Assembly (NCBI GenBank): GCA_910575245.1
Contig: CAJTEN010000028.1
Location: 1 to 64,000, forward strand
Reading direction: 5' to 3'
Origin: Clostridia bacterium
Lineage (GTDB): Bacteria > Bacillota > Clostridia > Lachnospirales > Lachnospiraceae
Length of the DNA: 64,000 nt
The notes under the pieces are model-generated. The model was not told the DNA's origin. It was given only the letters and a program-made list of their open reading frames with translations, and ran no database searches. Shown here in pieces: positions 1 to 7,169 of this stretch. Position 1 is the stretch's first letter; the number at the start of each line of letters is the position of its first letter. Both the position numbers and the translations under genes were made by a program.

Positions 1-15
1 GCTATTTAGGCCAGG

Positions 16-111
16 ATGCACTATGAATATTCACACGGTAAAGGACATCGCTACACACAATTTGCTGGCGGTATAGATGATGCTATATTTACCAACCCGT
101 TTTTTGACTAA
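16..111 (+). other. possible 3' gene fragment at the window edge
   Basis: A short reading frame of 31 codons ends at a TAA at 109-111. The same frame has a TAG at 7-9. A second frame is open from the window start and could encode an upstream part (tail YLGQDAL) that would need a frameshift to join this one. This could be the decayed or frameshifted end of a gene whose body lies left of the window. I do not recognise the family, and no ribosome binding site precedes the internal ATG. It may be chance. Confidence 0.2.
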
Positions 112-132
112 CACCATATATATTTATAGATC

Positions 133-798
133 TTATTCAGCAGTAACCTCGATGAAAGCAATAACTCCTGCAGATGTAACATCAACAACAACATGATCTT
201 CTCTTACTTCTGTAACATTGCACTCTGTCCATGTATCATTATCATCATACTGATAAACTTTAACATTCTGTCCTGCAACGATACCAGGAGTATAGAAATT
301 AACATTAGCAACGTCAAAGCTGAAATTAGTAGGAACGCCAACCTTAACAACATTCAATACTGTTCCGTTTAATGAAGCTGCGAAATCTTTTGCAGAATAA
401 ACGCGTGAGAGTTCCGGCTTCAGAACAGAAAATGTTAAATCGGTAGCATTTCCGTCTACAATTACGCCGCCGCCCTGTGCAACAGGAACTACTTCTTCCA
501 TTGCCCAGATGCCTGTAACAGCATTGTTCATATATTCGCCGATCATTTTATCCTCATCGATAGCGGCATTAACAATTTCAGAAGGCATAACGGTTGCAGG
601 ATCCTTAGAGTAAACATCAAAAGCATGTCCTACAATATTACCATACGCATCTACCCAAAACCAGGATTCCGTAATTTCAGCGGGTTTAGCTAATTCATAA
701 TCCGCTACAGGAGCGCCTACTTCCTTTGCCATAGCTGTCATAGAGAACAGCATGGAACAAGCTAAAACTAAAACAAATAATCTTCTTACTTTTTTCAT
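133..798 (-). CDS. secreted protein of unknown function
   Basis: The protein has about 221 residues. It begins with MKKVRRLF and a typical Sec signal peptide: basic start, hydrophobic core LFVLVLACSMLF, and a likely cleavage site after AMA (near residue 24). The mature part is acidic and without Cys. It seems to be beta-rich in its second half, with repeated Val/Asp-rich strands such as VVVDVTSAGVIAFIEV at the end. I chose the ATG at 798 because AAAGGGG lies just upstream; the longer frame would start at a TTG at 816. No catalytic motif was recognised and it stands alone on the minus strand. It is probably an exported or cell-surface protein. Confidence 0.7.
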   Translation of the reverse strand: MKKVRRLFVLVLACSMLFSMTAMAKEVGAPVADYELAKPAEITESWFWVDAYGNIVGHAFDVYSKDPATVMPSEIVNAAIDEDKMIGEYMNNAVTGIWAMEEVVPVAQGGGVIVDGNATDLTFSVLKPELSRVYSAKDFAASLNGTVLNVVKVGVPTNFSFDVANVNFYTPGIVAGQNVKVYQYDDNDTWTECNVTEVREDHVVVDVTSAGVIAFIEVTAE

Positions 799-953
799 TT
801 TAAAAACCCCTTTCAATTTTCATTTTTTGTGTTTATGTATGGTGTGGGATAATTAATGCGTTACTGCATCAATATTCTTATATTATACACCTTATTTTTA
901 TTAAATGTTGATTTATTTCTATTTTTTTTAAAAATGTGCAAATTCTATGCAAC

Positions 954-1056
954 TATAGTAAGCGACATAACAAATTTCTGTTTCCGTCTCCTGCCAAAGC
1001 CATATACGGAAGCTTTTGCAGAGCCGAAAACGAAATTTTTAATGTCGTTAACTATA
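954..1056. repeat. 103 bp MITE-like inverted repeat element
   Basis: The arm TATAGTAAGCGACAT (954-968) faces ATGTCGTTAACTATA (1042-1056). They are imperfect inverted repeats, and similarity continues inward for about 25 bp. The element lies in an AT-rich stretch (about 840-1140) that holds no convincing gene. The same arm sequence occurs alone at 1842-1856 and as a tight palindrome at 54847-54888, so it is a dispersed family rather than a chance hairpin. No transposase gene is inside; a small non-autonomous element (MITE) is the simplest reading. Confidence 0.55.
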
Positions 1057-1161
1057 AAAGAAAACAGTGGTGTTTACATGTTTCAGGCAATTTGTTATAC
1101 TTTTTACATAATAATTATAAATTGACGGTATCATATAGCTATATAGAAAGCAGGTGATTGT

Positions 1162-1314
1162 ATGCCAAACAGCGCTGAAACAATTGAAAGCTTAGCAAGG
1201 AAACTTGAAAGAGCCAGAATTCTGAATGATTTGAAAGAGTGTAAAACTCTTGAAGAATACCAGGAATTGACGAAGAAATATGAGACAATGTGTAATAATG
1301 ATAAATTGAGTTGA
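1162..1314 (+). CDS. small hypothetical protein (50 aa)
   Basis: The frame ATG 1162 to TGA 1312-1314 is preceded by AGGTGATT at a suitable distance. The product is highly charged and predicted alpha-helical, with segments such as ESLARKLERARILNDL and CKTLEEYQELTKKYE. This suggests a helical hairpin or coiled coil. It has two Cys residues and no export signal. The stop codon overlaps the -35 box of the trp promoter. The family was not recognised. It could be a small regulatory protein, but nothing in the sequence links it to tryptophan. Confidence 0.5.
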   Translation: MPNSAETIESLARKLERARILNDLKECKTLEEYQELTKKYETMCNNDKLS

Positions 1315-1339
1315 CAATGATACCAGAACGTGGTAATAT
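1311..1339 (+). promoter_or_regulatory. sigma-A type promoter of the trp operon
   Basis: A -35 box TTGACA (1311-1316) and a -10 box TAATAT (1334-1339) are separated by exactly 17 bp. This is close to the vegetative consensus. Transcription should start near 1346, just upstream of the T-box leader. Confidence 0.85.
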
Positions 1340-1345
1340 ACAGAA

Positions 1346-1638
1346 AGTTTAATAAGCTAAACCGTTGAAGCGGAGATAACGGCAATGATGCCTGTACAGA
1401 GAACCCGTGATGCTGAGAGTCGGGTGAGAAACAAGTTGTCAAATGGACCGCTGAGGGTGCAGTCAAATGCGTTTTACGCAAAGTATTCTGCAACGTGTTG
1501 GCATACGTCAGTTGCCGGGAATATGTTAGTATTCTGCTAAGTGCACGGGTTTTTTCCGTGAATTCAAGGTGGCACCGCGGATAATGTGAGTCTTTATTCG
1601 TCCTTGACAGAGAGTGATTTCTGTCAAGGGCTTTTTTT
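1346..1638 (+). promoter_or_regulatory. T-box riboswitch, tryptophan specifier (UGG)
   Basis: The conserved T-box AAGGTGGCACCGCGG is at 1566-1580. It is followed by an intrinsic terminator. Stem I can be traced: AGCGG (1369-1373) pairs with CCGCT (1448-1452), and GGCAA (1381-1385) pairs with TTGTC (1436-1440). Between them lies an internal loop whose 3' side reads AAATGGA, giving the specifier codon TGG at 1444-1446. An AGAGA motif (1398-1402) marks the stem I K-turn region. In this RNA class, uncharged tRNA pairs with the specifier and with the T-box bulge, which favours the antiterminator. Uncharged tRNA-Trp should therefore switch on the trp genes downstream. Confidence 0.93.
1602..1638 (+). 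terminator. intrinsic terminator of the trp T-box leader
   Basis: CCTTGACAGA (1602-1611) pairs with TCTGTCAAGG (1620-1629), a perfect 10 bp stem, followed by GC and seven T residues. It is the default-off structure that competes with the T-box antiterminator. Confidence 0.9.
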
Positions 1639-1675
1639 GTGATTGGAAACAAGGAAATTTAAAATAGGGGAAAAG

Positions 1676-1839
1676 ATGATGAAATTATCTCCAGGCCTGG
1701 ATGAAGTCAGGAAGATTGCTGATACGGGTAACTACAAGGTACTGCCGGATATCCGGTTTACGGGGTACAGTTTCATCCGGAATCGATCATGACGCCAGAT
1801 GGGAAGACGATGTTAAGGAATTTTATAACGTTAAGCTGA
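1676..1839 (+). pseudogene. trpE'-trpG' deletion scar
   Basis: The first ATG after the T-box (1676 or 1679, behind AGGGGAAAAG) begins MKLSPGLDEVRKIADTGNYK, a typical anthranilate synthase component I start. After about 24 codons the similarity stops near 1747. The same frame ends at TGA 1790-1792. In another frame, 1747-1839 encodes GYPVYGVQFHPESIM followed by TPDGKTMLRNF, the hallmark C-terminus of the TrpG glutamine amidotransferase, and ends at TGA 1837-1839. Nearly all of trpE and trpG is missing, and the two ends are joined out of frame. The product cannot make anthranilate. The scar keeps the T-box in front of trpD, so the rest of the operon stays regulated. Confidence 0.9.
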
Positions 1840-1841
1840 AC

Positions 1842-1856
1842 ATGTCGTTAACTATA
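1842..1856 (+). repeat. solo arm of the ATGTCGTTAACTATA repeat family
   Basis: This sequence is identical to the right arm of the element at 954-1056 and nearly identical to the arm at 54874-54888. No left arm was found nearby. It sits 2 bp after the trpG' stop and 31 bp before trpD, right beside the deletion scar. Confidence 0.5.
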
Positions 1857-1886
1857 GAAAAATATAAAATCAGGAGGAAAACAATT

Positions 1887-2909
1887 ATGATCAAAGGGGC
1901 AATTGTAAAAATCGTAAATAAGGAAGACCTCACCTATGACGAGGCGTACACCGTAATGAATGAGATTATGGACGGTGAGACAACGCCGACCCAGAACGCT
2001 GCTTTTCTGGCGGCGCTTTCCACCAAAAGTGCGAAGGCAGAGACAACAGATGAGATCGCAGGGTGTGCCGCTGCCATGCGGGATCATGCCATTAAGGTAG
2101 AGACAGGAATGGATCTCTTCGAGATTGTGGGAACGGGCGGAGACAACGCACAAAGTTTCAATATCTCCACCGCTTCTGCACTGGTATGTGCGGCGGGTGG
2201 TGTGAAGGTTGCCAAACACGGCAACCGTGCCGCCTCTTCCCAATGCGGGACGGCGGACTGTCTCGAAGCCCTGGGAGTCAATATTCAGCAGAGTCCGGAA
2301 AGGTGTATAGAACTTCTGAAGGAAGTGGGCATGTGTTTCTTCTTTGCCCAGAAATATCATACTTCCATGAAATATGTAGGGGCTATCCGGAAGGAGTTGG
2401 GATTCCGTACCGTATTCAATATCCTGGGACCGCTCACGAATCCCGGAAGCCCAGTAATGCAGCTTCTCGGTGTGTATGATGAGTATCTGGTGGAACCGTT
2501 GGCACAGGTATTGATCAGTCTCGGTGTAAAACGCGGTATGGTTGTCTATGGGCAGGATAAGCTGGACGAAATATCTATGAGTTCTCCTACTACGGTCTGC
2601 GAATTCAAGGATGGGTGGTTCAGATCTTATGTGATCACACCCGAACAGTTCGGGTTTGAACGTTGCAGGAAAGAGGATCTGGAAGGAGGTACGCCCAAAG
2701 AAAATGCGAAAATCCTGCTTGATATCCTGAATGGTGAGAAAGGCCATAAGCGCAATGCTGTGTTGATGAATGCGGGCGCGGCTCTTTATATCGGCGGAAA
2801 AGCAGATAACATGGCAGACGGGGTTCGTCTCGCGGGGGAACTGATCGATTCCGGCAAGGCGCTCGGGACACTGAATAAGTTTATTGAGGTGAGCAACAGG
2901 CCGGAATAA
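1887..2909 (+). CDS. trpD: anthranilate phosphoribosyltransferase TrpD
   Basis: The enzyme transfers phosphoribose from PRPP to anthranilate, the second step of tryptophan synthesis in the cytoplasm. The 340 residue length is normal for a stand-alone TrpD. Family signatures are visible: GTGGDNAQSFNIST (PRPP/anthranilate binding), KHGNRAASSQCGTAD, and ILGPLTNPG. I chose ATG 1887 because AGGAGG lies 7-12 bp upstream and the protein then starts at a normal place. The longer open frame upstream is only read-through of the trpE'/trpG' scar in another frame. With trpE and trpG lost, its substrate would have to come from elsewhere. Confidence 0.95.
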   Translation: MIKGAIVKIVNKEDLTYDEAYTVMNEIMDGETTPTQNAAFLAALSTKSAKAETTDEIAGCAAAMRDHAIKVETGMDLFEIVGTGGDNAQSFNISTASALVCAAGGVKVAKHGNRAASSQCGTADCLEALGVNIQQSPERCIELLKEVGMCFFFAQKYHTSMKYVGAIRKELGFRTVFNILGPLTNPGSPVMQLLGVYDEYLVEPLAQVLISLGVKRGMVVYGQDKLDEISMSSPTTVCEFKDGWFRSYVITPEQFGFERCRKEDLEGGTPKENAKILLDILNGEKGHKRNAVLMNAGAALYIGGKADNMADGVRLAGELIDSGKALGTLNKFIEVSNRPE

Positions 2910-3105
2910 CAGGGTGAGAAGTGCTTCCAGCCGCTCACAGCAGAGGCCGTTTCGTGGAGAAGTACTAAGTCTCATACAGGGGAATGTCCAAAATACGGGC
3001 ATTCTTCGCACAGATTTGAGATTCCACAGAACGGAGTCATGGTGGTTAGGGTGAAAAAAGGAACAAAAAATAAAATGGATGGTCATGGAAAGAGTGGGTC
3101 GGAAA

Positions 3106-3906
3106 ATGACAATATTAGATCAGCTTGCAGAACATGCGGTACAGCGTGTCAAGCAGGCAAAGAGAAAAGTATCATTTGAGGAAATTAGGCAGCAGGCGTC
3201 AGCGCTTCTTAAGGGAGAATTTACTTTTGAGAAGGCATTGGAGAAGCCGGGAATCTCTTTTATCTGTGAATGTAAGAAGGCATCTCCGTCAAAAGGCCTG
3301 ATTGCGCCGGAATTCCCGTATCTGCAGATCGCGGAAGAATACGAGGCGGCGGGAGCTGATTGTATTTCGGTATTGACGGAACCGAAGTGGTTTTTGGGAA
3401 GCGACGAATATTTGAGGGATATTGCTGGGGCTGTATCTATTCCCTGTCTGCGGAAGGATTTTACCGTGGATGCTTATATGATCTATGAGGCCAAGATTCT
3501 TGGCGCATCTGCCGTGCTTTTGATCTGTTCTGTCTTAAAGGAGGAGCAGATCGGGGAATATATCGGTATCTGTGATGAACTCGGGCTGTCGGCGTTGGTG
3601 GAAGCTCATGATGAGGATGAGGTGAAGATGGCGCTGTCTGCCGGAGCGAGAATGATAGGTGTCAATAATCGTAATCTGAAGGATTTTACTGTAGATACTG
3701 ACAATAGCCGAAGGCTGCGTGAACTGATTCCGGAAGATATTCTTTTTGTATCGGAGAGTGGGGTCAGGAACGCAGAGGATGTGCAGAGGCTGAAAGAGAT
3801 CGGCGCCGATGCGGTATTGGCCGGAGAGACACTTATGCGGGCAGAAGATAAGAAGAGAAAGCTTGCGGAGCTGAGAGGGGATATATGTAGCAGGAATGAA
3901 GTGTAA
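3106..3906 (+). CDS. trpC: indole-3-glycerol phosphate synthase TrpC
   Basis: The enzyme closes the indole ring, converting CdRP to indoleglycerol phosphate with loss of CO2. It is 266 residues long, the usual size for a monofunctional TIM-barrel IGPS. Typical motifs are ECKKASPSKG, LRKDFTVDAYMIYEA, GVNNRNLKDF and VSESGV. ATG 3106 is preferred because MTILDQL is a normal family start; ATG 3079 in frame is an alternative with a purine-rich stretch upstream. A 196 bp gap separates it from trpD. It holds a short hairpin (GAATGTCC facing GGGCATTC) but no terminator T-run, so co-transcription is likely. Confidence 0.94.
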   Translation: MTILDQLAEHAVQRVKQAKRKVSFEEIRQQASALLKGEFTFEKALEKPGISFICECKKASPSKGLIAPEFPYLQIAEEYEAAGADCISVLTEPKWFLGSDEYLRDIAGAVSIPCLRKDFTVDAYMIYEAKILGASAVLLICSVLKEEQIGEYIGICDELGLSALVEAHDEDEVKMALSAGARMIGVNNRNLKDFTVDTDNSRRLRELIPEDILFVSESGVRNAEDVQRLKEIGADAVLAGETLMRAEDKKRKLAELRGDICSRNEV

Positions 3907-3907
3907 T

Positions 3908-4507
3908 ATGACGAAAATCAAACTTTGCGGGCTTTCCAGATTATGTGATATTGAAGCGGCGAATGAGCTGAAGCCGGAGTATATTGGTTTTGTATTTGCT
4001 CCGGGCAGCAGACGGTATGTCAATTCGGATCAGGCAGCCGGATTGAAGGAGCAGTTAAGTTCGGATAGTAAGGCTGTTGGCGTATTCGTCAATGAGAAGC
4101 CGGAATTTATAGTCGATCTGTTAAAAAGAGGTACGATTGACATTGTCCAGCTTCATGGAAGCGAATCAGAGGAGTATATCATGAAACTTCGTCAGATGAC
4201 GGATAAACCGGTCATAAAAGCCTTTACTATTGATAAGGAACAGGATATAGAGGCCGCGAATGCCAGCAGCGCCGATTATGTTCTGCTTGATTCCGGAAGG
4301 GGCGGCACAGGGGCGGTGTTTGACTGGAAGCTGCTTAAGAAAGTGGATCGGCCTTATTTTCTTGCGGGAGGGCTTACGACTGACAATGTGAGAGATGCCG
4401 TTAAAATATGGAAACCATATGCGGTTGATGTCAGTTCGGGTATTGAAACGGATGGATATAAGGACAGAAGAAAGATGGAGAGATTTGTTAAAGAAGTCAG
4501 AACATAG
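3908..4507 (+). CDS. trpF: phosphoribosylanthranilate isomerase TrpF
   Basis: The enzyme performs the Amadori rearrangement of phosphoribosylanthranilate to CdRP. It has 199 residues and a TIM-barrel pattern. It starts MTKIKLCGLSR, with the catalytic Cys at position 7. Other marks are QLHGSES, LDSGRGGTGAVFDW with the catalytic Asp, and FLAGGLTTDNV for phosphate binding. Its ATG lies one base after the trpC stop, so the two are translationally coupled. AGGA at 3892-3895 supports ATG 3908 over the in-frame ATG at 3896. It is a separate gene, not fused to trpC as in enterobacteria. Confidence 0.94.
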   Translation: MTKIKLCGLSRLCDIEAANELKPEYIGFVFAPGSRRYVNSDQAAGLKEQLSSDSKAVGVFVNEKPEFIVDLLKRGTIDIVQLHGSESEEYIMKLRQMTDKPVIKAFTIDKEQDIEAANASSADYVLLDSGRGGTGAVFDWKLLKKVDRPYFLAGGLTTDNVRDAVKIWKPYAVDVSSGIETDGYKDRRKMERFVKEVRT

Positions 4508-4567
4508 TTACATTTGGCAATTTGTCCTTCACCGCAGGTGATCCGGAATGGGAAAATTCTGTAACAG
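4500..4567 (+). repeat. short intergenic repeat between trpF and trpB
   Basis: Positions 4519-4567 align without gaps to 63644-63692 over 49 bp with 11 differences, almost all transitions. The centre forms a small palindrome (TCACCGCAGGTGA here, CGCCGCAAGCG there). The preceding bases GAACATAGTTACATTTGG resemble the end of trpA and 63749-63766. It looks like a REP-type intergenic repeat family of this genome. Confidence 0.5.
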
Positions 4568-4635
4568 GGAAGGCAAAGAAAAATAATAAGGATATTGGAT
4601 TTAAAACAGACAGATTTCAGGAAGGAGAAAATAAG

Positions 4636-5826
4636 ATGGCGAATACAAACGGGCGTTTCGGTATTCACGGCGGGCAGTATATCCCTGAGACACTGATGAA
4701 TGCCGTAATAGAACTGGAAGAAGCATATTATCATTATAAGAATGATCCGGCATTCAACGCAGAACTGACGGAGTTGTTCAATGAGTATGCGGGCAGGCCG
4801 TCCAGACTTTATTATGCGGAAAAGATGACGAGGGAGCTGGGAGGTGCCAAAATCTATCTGAAAAGGGAGGATCTGAATCATACAGGTTCTCATAAAATCA
4901 ACAACGTGCTGGGTCAGGCTCTTCTTGCAAAGAAGATGGGAAAGACTCGTCTGATCGCTGAGACAGGGGCGGGCCAGCACGGAGTTGCCACGGCAACTGC
5001 CGCCGCGCTTATGGGTATGGAGTGCGTTGTCTTTATGGGTGAGGAGGATACCGTCCGTCAGGCGCTTAATGTGTACCGTATGCGTCTGCTTGGTGCGGAA
5101 GTGATTCCGGTGAAATCGGGAACCGCTACACTCAAGGATGCTGTCTCTGAGGCCATGCGTGAGTGGACTTCCCGGATTGCGGATACGCATTATTGTCTCG
5201 GATCGGTTATGGGTCCTCATCCTTTTCCGACGATCGTGCGGGATTTTCAGGCAGTGATTTCGAAAGAGATTAAGGAACAGCTTCTTGTGAAAGAAGGAAA
5301 GCTTCCCGATGCGGTAATTGCGTGTGTGGGAGGAGGATCCAATTCCATCGGCACCTTCTACCATTTTATCGAAGATAAGGATGTACGGCTGATCGGCTGT
5401 GAAGCGGCGGGAAGAGGAATTGACACCTTTGAGACTGCTGCCACAGTGAATACCGGGAGAGTCGGTATCTTTCACGGGATGAAATCTTATTTCTGTCAGG
5501 ATGAGTATGGTCAGATTGCGCCGGTATACTCTATTTCCGCAGGACTGGACTATCCCGGTGTGGGTCCGGAACACGCTTATCTGCATGATATCGGCAGAGC
5601 AGAATATGTTCCGGTTACCGACGATGAGGCGGTATGTGCTTTTGAATATCTGTCGAAAACAGAAGGAATTATTCCTGCGATTGAATCGGCTCACGCCATA
5701 GCCCATGCCATGAAAATTGCACCGAAGATGGAACAGGATAAAATCATCGTGATTACCATATCCGGCAGAGGCGACAAGGATTGTGCCGCCATTGCCCGCT
5801 ACAGAGGGGAGGATATCCATGAGTAA
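4636..5826 (+). CDS. trpB: tryptophan synthase beta chain TrpB
   Basis: This PLP enzyme condenses indole with serine in the alpha2beta2 synthase. It is 396 residues long, the standard size of TrpB1. The PLP lysine is K87 in NHTGSHKINN. Other motifs are GAGQHGVATA, the phosphate-binding glycine loop GGGSNSIG, and the C-terminal SGRGDKD. The start ATG 4636 has GAAGGAG upstream and gives the usual N-terminus with GRFGIHGGQY. The 3' end overlaps trpA by 8 bp, so the alpha and beta chains are coupled. The long open stretch upstream belongs to the intergenic repeat. Confidence 0.96.
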   Translation: MANTNGRFGIHGGQYIPETLMNAVIELEEAYYHYKNDPAFNAELTELFNEYAGRPSRLYYAEKMTRELGGAKIYLKREDLNHTGSHKINNVLGQALLAKKMGKTRLIAETGAGQHGVATATAAALMGMECVVFMGEEDTVRQALNVYRMRLLGAEVIPVKSGTATLKDAVSEAMREWTSRIADTHYCLGSVMGPHPFPTIVRDFQAVISKEIKEQLLVKEGKLPDAVIACVGGGSNSIGTFYHFIEDKDVRLIGCEAAGRGIDTFETAATVNTGRVGIFHGMKSYFCQDEYGQIAPVYSISAGLDYPGVGPEHAYLHDIGRAEYVPVTDDEAVCAFEYLSKTEGIIPAIESAHAIAHAMKIAPKMEQDKIIVITISGRGDKDCAAIARYRGEDIHE

Positions 5827-6616
5827 GATAAAATCAGCTTTTGAGGATGGAAAGGCATTTATCGCCTTTGTCACCTGCGGCGATCCTGATCTGGAGACTA
5901 CCGCTACAGTAATCCGTGCCGCAGTAGAGAACGGCGCCGACCTGATCGAACTGGGAATTCCCTTTTCTGATCCTACCGCGGAAGGTCCTGTTATCCAGGG
6001 AGCCAATGTCCGCGCTCTAAGCGGCGGCGTTACTACGGATAAGATTTTTGCCTTTGTGAAGGAGCTCAGGCGGGATGTTAAAGTGCCCATGGTATTTATG
6101 ACTTATTCCAATGTGGTATTTTCCTATGGTACGGAGCGGTTTCTTTCGGCTTGCAGAGAAATCGGGATCGACGGTCTGATCCTGCCTGATCTGCCTTTTG
6201 AGGAAAAAGAAGAATTTCTGCCGGTCTGTCATGCGTATGGAGTAGATCTGATCTCACTGGTGGCTCCCACGTCAAAGAACCGTATCGCCATGATTGCGAG
6301 AGAAGCGGAAGGATTTCTGTATATTGTATCGTCTCTGGGGGTTACCGGAACGAGAAGCGAGATTAAGACTGATCTTGAATCGATCGTTGAGGTGGTACGG
6401 CAGAACACGGATCTTCCCTGCGCGATTGGTTTCGGAATCTCTACGCCGGAGCAGGCGAAAAAGATGGCGGATATTTCGGATGGAGCCATCGTCGGTTCCG
6501 CGATCATCAAGCTGTTGGAGAAGTATGGGAAGGATGCGCCGAAGTATGTCGGGGAATATGTGAAATCGATGAAGGATGCATTGTATACTTGCCGCAAAGT
6601 CCATGAGAACATGTAA
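5819..6616 (+). CDS. trpA: tryptophan synthase alpha chain TrpA
   Basis: The enzyme cleaves indoleglycerol phosphate to indole and G3P and passes indole to TrpB. It has 265 residues. The catalytic Glu is E44 in LIELGIPFSDP. The position of the second catalytic acid of the enterobacterial enzyme (Asp60) is Glu here, E55 in PTAEGP; I recall this variant in related Clostridia. The phosphate loop is GFGISTPEQ and GAIVGSAI. The start ATG overlaps the trpB stop, and GAGGGGAGGA lies upstream. The last codons (HENM, stop) coincide with an 18 bp sequence repeated at 63749-63766. The prophage begins 11 bp after the stop. Confidence 0.95.
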   Translation: MSKIKSAFEDGKAFIAFVTCGDPDLETTATVIRAAVENGADLIELGIPFSDPTAEGPVIQGANVRALSGGVTTDKIFAFVKELRRDVKVPMVFMTYSNVVFSYGTERFLSACREIGIDGLILPDLPFEEKEEFLPVCHAYGVDLISLVAPTSKNRIAMIAREAEGFLYIVSSLGVTGTRSEIKTDLESIVEVVRQNTDLPCAIGFGISTPEQAKKMADISDGAIVGSAIIKLLEKYGKDAPKYVGEYVKSMKDALYTCRKVHENM

Positions 6617-6622
6617 ATTTGG

Positions 6623-6627
6623 CCAGA
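6623..6627. other. left target-site duplication CCAGA
   Basis: CCAGA directly precedes the prophage TGTA end. The same five bases directly follow the TACA end at 40664-40668. Phage Mu and its relatives duplicate 5 bp of target. Confidence 0.85.
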
Positions 6628-6652
6628 TGTAATTAACCAGAAAGAATGACAT
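6628..6652 (+). promoter_or_regulatory. prophage left end with transposase site L1
   Basis: The 25 bp left end TGTAATTAACCAG plus AAAGAATGACAT matches the right end read inward at 18 of 25 positions, including the outer TGTA and the inner 12-mer. This fits a terminal transposase binding site. A further copy of the 10-mer in opposite orientation is at 6735-6744. Confidence 0.75.
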
Positions 6653-6770
6653 AAATGAAGGAAGATGAGAAATACCGACAGAATGTGAGAAAAGCCGAGA
6701 AATCAATAAGTTTCGGTGGTCAGTGTGATGAGATATGTCATTCTTAGTGGGTAAAAAAATAATCGGTTAA

Positions 6771-6799
6771 AGCTAGGTGAAAATACCTGGCTTTTTTTC
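6771..6799 (+). terminator. rightward terminator just inside the prophage left end
   Basis: AGCTAGGT (6771-6778) pairs with ACCTGGCT (6785-6792), with one G-T pair, followed by a run of seven T. It lies about 140 bp inside the element and is oriented to stop transcripts coming from the trp operon. It probably shields the lysogenic control region from host read-through. Confidence 0.75.
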
Positions 6800-6904
6800 T
6801 TTACAAAAATCTTTACAGAATTAAAGTCTGAAAGTCTGTAATTATCATGTTTTTAAAATCCATTTAAAACTCATTTAAAAAGTCTTGAAATTCAGCTTAA
6901 TTTG

Positions 6905-7069
6905 ATTGGACAACTAAAGATGGGTCAGTCGGCAATTGGTTGTCCAATCTGAAACGCGCATAAAATAAGGATTCCTAAGAGATGCAGGGGGTTATTGGAC
7001 AACCATTCTATGAAAATGAAAAAATGAAAAAATACCTTATTAAATGTAGGTGTGTTGTAGTTGTCCAAT
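6905..7069. promoter_or_regulatory. four copies of ATTGGACAAC in alternating orientation
   Basis: Perfect 10-mers occur at 6905-6914 (+), 6939-6948 (-), 6994-7003 (+) and 7060-7069 (-). The stretch 6800-7169 has no gene; otherwise it is AT-rich with several TTTAAA words. The position, 280-440 bp from the left end and next to the repressor gene, recalls the operator/transpositional enhancer of phage Mu, which is bound by both repressor and transposase. That role is an inference here. Confidence 0.6.
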
Positions 7070-7169
7070 ATGATATGTAATATTCTTCTCCATATAAAAG
7101 TATGGAAAAATGAAGTATAAAGAGGATATTTTATGGCTAGTTAAAGTAGTTTTAAAGTCATGTTAAACA

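Noticed and set aside
856..1157. Overlapping plus-strand ORFs in the AT-rich gap
   Set aside because: No ribosome binding site, Phe/Leu/Ile-rich translation typical of AT-rich non-coding DNA, and an inverted repeat element covers most of it.
1131..1652. Minus-strand ORF across the trp leader
   Set aside because: It covers the promoter, T-box and terminator, which are well supported on the plus strand; no family features.
1701..1886. N-terminal extension of trpD in the long open frame
   Set aside because: The stretch is the out-of-frame trpE'/trpG' scar; a strong AGGAGG and a normal TrpD start lie at 1887.
4354..6090. Long minus-strand ORF over trpF-trpB-trpA
   Set aside because: It is a shadow of three well-supported trp genes.
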